Source: CAZRCZ01 sp964598765 (GTDB lineage: Bacteria > Sumerlaeota > Sumerlaeia > MVZB01 > JAJFLK01). From it: a stretch of DNA of 64,000 nucleotides. Below, piece after piece: positions 59,910 through 64,000 of this stretch (its first letter is position 1; each line of letters starts with the position of its first letter). The notes beneath the pieces were generated by a model, which was not told the DNA's origin, did not search any database, and saw only the letters and a program-made list of their open reading frames with translations. A program made the translations under genes and the position numbers. The stretch is taken from contig CAZRCZ010000014.1 of the NCBI GenBank assembly GCA_964598765.1, forward strand, positions 1-64,000, in the 5' to 3' direction.

Positions 59910-61258
59910 TTCCCATGTTCGTCATTCAAGCCGCGCATGACCAAACCCGTGATGAGCTTGGGATAAAAAAACGTGGACTTGTGCGGCATTCGATTGCCCG
60001 ATCCGGCGATTTGGATGACCTGTTCGACACGGGTCGGATTAAGCAGGAAGCCCGCGCCATGCTCGCCGGAAGTCACCATCCGAACCACGTCCACGGCCTC
60101 CTTGACGTAGGCAATATCGTTGTCGTCAATTTTCGCCGAGGCGTTGCCGAGCCAAACGCGCGGAACGACATAACGATGGAGCAACGTCACGTCCAGACGT
60201 TTGACCTCCTTCGACAACGCCGGATCGGCAATCAGCGCGTCGGGATCGCTTGCCTGCTTCAGCGTGAGTATGTGGGGCTGATATTCGGGCAGGATCAGGG
60301 CGTAGGAAATGTTCGTCCGTCCGGCTTCCTCAAGTTTTTGCCGCAAACGCACAATTTTGTCGGATGTATCGGAAAGCGTTTCGTGGAATTCCTCGATCTC
60401 AAAATGTTTGGCGAGGTCTTGAAGCGCGCGGGTGGGTTCGAACTTCGCGCAGAGCCGTCTGGAAAGGACGCGATGCGTCGGCAAAATTTCCAATCCCTCG
60501 TCGTGCGTGTTGGCGAGAAACATCAGCGTATAATCAAACGGCTCGTCGCCGCCGTTTCGCCCGGTCTTTTTTCTCTGCTCATCGCGATAGTTGAGGCTCG
60601 TTTCGTAGCGATGATGCCCGTCCGCGATGACGAGCTTTTGCGGTTTCATCGCGGTGCGGATCGAATCCACCGTCGCCGGATCGTCAATCGGCCAAAGCCG
60701 CTGAACAATCCCGTCCACCGTCGTGGCGATGGCCGTCTTGCCTTCGATGGTTTGCGCGATGATTTTATCGGCGCGGCACGCGGGATCGTCGTAGATGCAG
60801 AAGATCGGGCTGAGATTGGAAGCGGTCGCGCGCATGAGGTTGAGCCGGTCGGCCTTGGGTCCGGCGAAGGTGTGCTCGTGGGCGCGGATGCCGCCGCCGT
60901 TGAAATCCTCCAGCTTTACCGCGCAAAAAAAACCGCGCCGGCGCTTCCGTCGTCGCCCGGTCGCTTCAAATTCCTGTTCATAAACGTAAATCGACGGATT
61001 TGCATCTTGGACAAGGGTTCCCTCGGATTTCCATTCCTTCCATAATTTCTCCGCCCGCGAGTACTTGTTCACGGAGGCGTTGTCCTCGCGCTCCTCCCGT
61101 CCGAAATCAATCCGAACCAAATTCTTCGGATGCCGCGCGTAAAGTTCCTCCCGCAACGCTGGAGAAATCACGTCATACGGGGGCGTGAGCAGACTCGCAA
61201 GTTTGTTGCTCAACTGCGGGGAATACCGCCATGCGGCGAAGGGGCGAATGTCGGCCAT
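59906..61258 (-). CDS. DUF1015 family protein
   Basis: The 450-residue protein begins MADIRPFAAWRYSPQ and has LLTPPYDVISPALREELYAR, which is diagnostic of DUF1015. VIADGHHRYETSLNYRDE and YTLMFLANTHDEGLEILPTH are further conserved blocks, and the histidines may bind metal or a phosphate. The function is unknown; a kinase-like fold or a role in amino-acid metabolism has been suggested by genome context. The stop codon is supplied by the adjacent palindromic repeat. Confidence 0.92.
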   Translation of the reverse strand: MADIRPFAAWRYSPQLSNKLASLLTPPYDVISPALREELYARHPKNLVRIDFGREEREDNASVNKYSRAEKLWKEWKSEGTLVQDANPSIYVYEQEFEATGRRRKRRRGFFCAVKLEDFNGGGIRAHEHTFAGPKADRLNLMRATASNLSPIFCIYDDPACRADKIIAQTIEGKTAIATTVDGIVQRLWPIDDPATVDSIRTAMKPQKLVIADGHHRYETSLNYRDEQRKKTGRNGGDEPFDYTLMFLANTHDEGLEILPTHRVLSRRLCAKFEPTRALQDLAKHFEIEEFHETLSDTSDKIVRLRQKLEEAGRTNISYALILPEYQPHILTLKQASDPDALIADPALSKEVKRLDVTLLHRYVVPRVWLGNASAKIDDNDIAYVKEAVDVVRMVTSGEHGAGFLLNPTRVEQVIQIAGSGNRMPHKSTFFYPKLITGLVMRGLNDEHGN

Positions 61259-61285
61259 GGTTGCTTGATCCGTTAAATCAGATTT

Positions 61286-62425
61286 CTAAATGCAGAGCGC
61301 GTCGCGGGCGACGACCGCCTCGTAGTCTTCGGGAACGCCAAGAAAATACTGGTAATGCTTGGCGCGCTTCAAATAAAGATGAAGATCGTATTCCCAAGTG
61401 AATCCTATACCGCCGTGCGCTTGAAGGCAATCGAGCGTCGTTCGGCGATAGGCTTCGGCGCAGGTGAGCCTTGCCGTCGCCACGGCGCTCGGCGCATCGG
61501 AAGTTTGCGCGTCCACCCCCCAAGCGGCGTAGTGATACGCCGACCGCGCGCTTTCGATCTCGGCGAAAAGATTCGCCAGCGGATGCTTGACGGCCTGAAA
61601 TGATCCGACCGGCACGCCGAACTGTTGCCGCTCGCGGACGTAGGCCAGCGTTTGATTGAAAATTTTCTCCGAACCGGCGACCGCCGACGCCGAAACGCAG
61701 ACGTTGGCAACGCGCAAAACCTGTTCGACCGTTTTCCATCCCTGATCCAGTTCGCCCACAATTCTATCGGCCGGAACCTTCACATCCTTGAGCGTCAAAA
61801 CGCCGGAGCGCGAGGTCATGTCGGTCAGTTTGTCGGCCTTGGCTCGGACCCCTTCCGAATTTTTCTCGACGAGGAAAAGGGTCGTGCCGTCCTCCCCTTT
61901 GGAGGTCCGCGCCGCGACGATGATGAGATCGGCGGCGATCAGATCGGGGACAAACAATTTTTTCCCGTTCAGCGAGTAACTTCCGTCGGGATTCTTTTCA
62001 GCCTTGATCTTGACGTGCCGCGCGCCAAGTTGACCGCTTTTCTCCAGCAAGGCCAAGGTCGCCACCGTTTGCCCCGAGGCAATTTTTTCCAGCCACTGAT
62101 TCTTGAGTGCGTCCGATCCGCCGAAGGCAAGGGCCGGTCCGCCGAGCGCCGCCGACGAAAAGAAAGGCCCCGGAACCAGTGCCCTCCCCATTTCCTCCAT
62201 GATGATTCCCAATTCGGTGACCCCGAGACCGAGTCCCCCGAATTGCTCCGGAATCAACACGCCGATCCATCCCTGCTCGGTGATTTTTTGCCAAAGTTCC
62301 GGCGTCAAGCCCGTCGGCTCATTTTCCGCCAACTTTACGACCGTTTCAGTCGGCAGTTCGGTTTTGCAGAACTTGGCGACGCTTTCTTTGAGAAGTTTTT
62401 GTTCTTCGGTCAGTTGAAGGTGCAT
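61286..62425 (-). CDS. Acyl-CoA dehydrogenase, possible non-catalytic partner subunit
   Basis: The 379-residue FAD-fold protein has PEQFGGLGLGVTELGIIMEE, QPGLS-like middle segments and AHGGIGFTWEYDLHLYLKR. The C-terminus ends YFLGVPEDYEAVVARDALCI and lacks the usual EGT-type catalytic Glu region seen in its neighbour. In some bacteria, such as the mycobacterial FadE pairs, adjacent genes encode unequal subunits of a heterotetramer. It is followed on the minus strand by DUF1015. The second dehydrogenase lies upstream across a palindromic repeat. Confidence 0.85.
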   Translation of the reverse strand: MHLQLTEEQKLLKESVAKFCKTELPTETVVKLAENEPTGLTPELWQKITEQGWIGVLIPEQFGGLGLGVTELGIIMEEMGRALVPGPFFSSAALGGPALAFGGSDALKNQWLEKIASGQTVATLALLEKSGQLGARHVKIKAEKNPDGSYSLNGKKLFVPDLIAADLIIVAARTSKGEDGTTLFLVEKNSEGVRAKADKLTDMTSRSGVLTLKDVKVPADRIVGELDQGWKTVEQVLRVANVCVSASAVAGSEKIFNQTLAYVRERQQFGVPVGSFQAVKHPLANLFAEIESARSAYHYAAWGVDAQTSDAPSAVATARLTCAEAYRRTTLDCLQAHGGIGFTWEYDLHLYLKRAKHYQYFLGVPEDYEAVVARDALCI

Positions 62426-62439
62426 GAGTGATCTCCTTG

Positions 62440-62608
62440 AAATTCACCACAGAGACACAGAGAGATGTCTGCAATGCGAGTGGCTGTCGTAGAAAATGAA
62501 AGCATTTTCAGGTTCCGTCCTTGCGTCAAATTTCTTGTTTCCCTATCCATCAATTTTCCCAACCACCTCCAGCCCGCCCAAGACCTCTCTGTTTCTCTGT
62601 GGTGAATT
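62440..62608. repeat. Inverted repeat, TTCACCACAGAGACACAGAG type with long loop
   Basis: Arms 62440-62469 and 62581-62608 pair over about 28 bases (AATTCACCACAGAGACACAG on one side). The loop is about 111 bases. It fills the gap between the two acyl-CoA dehydrogenase genes and comes within six bases of the stop of the second. Confidence 0.9.
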
Positions 62609-62613
62609 CTTCT

Positions 62614-63813
62614 TCATTTCGGCAAACCCAACACCCGCTCCGCGATGATGTTCCTCAGAACCTCCGACGTTCCCCCCTCGATGGAATTCGCCCGCGCGCG
62701 GAGGAAATGTTTCATCCAAAGACCCACGTCGTCGTTGTGTCCCGCGCTACCGGGCAGAAGCTCCGCGTAGGGGCCCAAAATCTCAAGCGGCAGTTCGAGC
62801 AACGCCTGATTGGTCGTCGCCCAGATCAATTTGAAAATCGAGCCGATGGGACCGGGGTCTTGGTTCGCTTTCAGGTGCGCCCGCATCCGCAGATTGTTCA
62901 ATCGCTGGGTCTCGACGCTGTTGTAAAACGCCACGAGCTTCTTGCGGATGACGGGGTCTTCGCACAACGGACGGCCATTGCGCTTGATCCGCTTCGTCAA
63001 TTCCACCACGTCCTTCAAGGTCTGTTTGATCCGCGTGTAGAGGAGCGCGGCGATGTTGACCCGCTCGTGCATGAGCGTCGTAATCGCCACCATCCATCCC
63101 TGATTTTCCTGTCCGAGGATGTTCGCCTTGGGAACCTTGACGTCCTTAAAGAATAACTCGTTGAACTCCGAATCCCCCGTGATCTGCTTGAGCGGCCTGA
63201 TTTCAATTCCCGGCGAGTGCATGTCCACGATGAGATAGGTCAGCCCCTTGTGTTTTTGCGCGCCCGGATCGGTCCGCGTGACCAACATGCACCAATCGGC
63301 GTGCTGGGCGACGGAGGTCCAGATTTTCTGTCCGTTGACGATGTAATGATCTCCCGCGGGAGTCGCCGTCGTTTTCAATCCCGCGACGTCGCTCCCTGCG
63401 TTCGGCTCGGAAAATCCCTGACACCAAATTTCCTCCCCCGAAAGAATTTTCCGCAGGTATCGCTCCTTCTGATCCGGGCGGCCCCAAGCCATGACCGTCG
63501 GTCCCCCCATGCCGATGCCGATGATGTCGAGCGTCGGCGGGACTTTGTAGGCGGCCATTTCCTCCGAAAAGAGGAACTGCTCGATCGGCGTCGCGCCCCG
63601 TCCACCGTATTCTTTGGGCCAAGTGATCCCCGACCAGCCCCCCTCGTAAAGTTTGCGTCCCCACGCCCGCGATTCGGCGTTTTGCGCCTTTTCACCCTTG
63701 GGAATCGCCCAAGCCGGCGAGCCGTAATCCCCCGGAATGTTGGCCGTGATCCAGCTTCGGACCTCGGTGCGGAAGGCCTCTTGTTCGGGCGTGTATCTGA
63801 AGTCCATCCCCAA
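62614..63813 (-). CDS. Acyl-CoA dehydrogenase
   Basis: The 399-residue flavoprotein has RSWITANIPGDYGSPAW, WPKEYGGRGATPIEQFLF and CQGFSEPNAGSDVAGLKT, the last being the FAD/substrate block. NGQKIWTSVAQHADW follows, and NSIEGGTSEVLRNIIAERVL holds the likely catalytic Glu (about residue 379). It would oxidise acyl-CoA to enoyl-CoA; chain specificity is undetermined. It probably partners the adjacent, Glu-lacking homologue. Confidence 0.93.
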   Translation of the reverse strand: MGMDFRYTPEQEAFRTEVRSWITANIPGDYGSPAWAIPKGEKAQNAESRAWGRKLYEGGWSGITWPKEYGGRGATPIEQFLFSEEMAAYKVPPTLDIIGIGMGGPTVMAWGRPDQKERYLRKILSGEEIWCQGFSEPNAGSDVAGLKTTATPAGDHYIVNGQKIWTSVAQHADWCMLVTRTDPGAQKHKGLTYLIVDMHSPGIEIRPLKQITGDSEFNELFFKDVKVPKANILGQENQGWMVAITTLMHERVNIAALLYTRIKQTLKDVVELTKRIKRNGRPLCEDPVIRKKLVAFYNSVETQRLNNLRMRAHLKANQDPGPIGSIFKLIWATTNQALLELPLEILGPYAELLPGSAGHNDDVGLWMKHFLRARANSIEGGTSEVLRNIIAERVLGLPK

Positions 63814-64000
63814 TTCTCCCCAATGCGATTTGTCTGCTCAATGCGCGGAGGATCATAACGGTCCGCCGGAGAAGTGTCGAGCCGATTCTGCCGTGCGGAA
63901 AAATCAGAGAACCCGTCAAGCAGTGGAGTGGCAACCGAGCCGCGAGCCTAAGCGAGCACCCGATCACCACCATGTTTGCGTGTCAGGCGCTCCCTTATGG
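63814..64000. other. Window end without a recognised gene
   Basis: I see no gene here. A short G/C-rich hairpin-like segment (GAGCCGCGAGCCTAAGCGAG) near 63935 resembles other dispersed elements, but its second arm would lie outside the window. Confidence 0.4.

Overview
The window is one contiguous piece of chromosome from a diderm, heterotrophic bacterium. Outer-membrane efflux (TolC family), lipoproteins, BamB-like and TolB-like propellers and MltG imply two membranes. Several features recall Planctomycetota, Verrucomicrobiota and neighbouring candidate phyla (Sumerlaeota, Hydrogenedentota, Omnitrophota): transmembrane Ser/Thr kinases, a Tat-exported Gfo/Idh/MocA oxidoreductase, a DUF6807 (PmoA-like) protein, an exo-sialidase-like protein, a YncE/phosphoesterase fusion, and many intergenic palindromes. 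I cannot assign a phylum from sequence alone. No prophage, CRISPR array, rRNA or tRNA was found.

Layout. 0-9 kb: a HEPN/RES NADase-type toxin preceded by a small antitoxin-like gene broken by one stop codon, a propeller/phosphoesterase protein, a spermidine-synthase-like methyltransferase, an enoyl-CoA isomerase, endonuclease III and a TMTC-like glycosyltransferase. 9-15.5 kb: glutamate synthase gltB-gltD. 15.5-24.3 kb, mostly minus strand: a lipoprotein propeller, a Tam-like methyltransferase, a DUF5131 pseudogene, galT, a TPR protein, dnaN, a PQQ-type propeller and ComF. 24.5-29.7 kb: a coupled kinase / membrane protein / sialidase-like unit. 29.8-37.6 kb: an isolated pqqA-pqqB pair (pqqA is only 53 codons), a cupin epimerase, a TPP enzyme, a retropepsin-like protease, a LysE exporter, a DUF6807 protein and an O-antigen-ligase-like protein. 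37.6-49 kb: lysA, rplM-rpsI, a second kinase, a sugar nucleotidyltransferase with a PlsC-type acyltransferase, mltG, an NfeD-type protease and pilT. 49-58.4 kb: an ABC ATPase with a TolC-family protein, folK, then nusA, infB, ylxP and an esterase. 58.4-64 kb, minus strand: Gfo/Idh/MocA, DUF1015 and two acyl-CoA dehydrogenases.

The most unusual theme is a population of palindromic elements in gaps between genes. Each has arms of about 28-42 bp built from short A/G-rich words and a loop of about 10-110 nt. Three subfamilies have two recognisable members here, two of them with conserved loops and the third (purine/pyrimidine) matching in its arms. Some touch or supply gene starts and stops, and an unrelated 50-bp palindrome sits in frame inside folK. 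The broken antitoxin-like gene upstream of the RES toxin and the pqqAB pair with an extended PqqA are the other main leads. Starts given here are often internal to the longest open frame, chosen from ribosome-binding sites, signal peptides or family alignment from memory.
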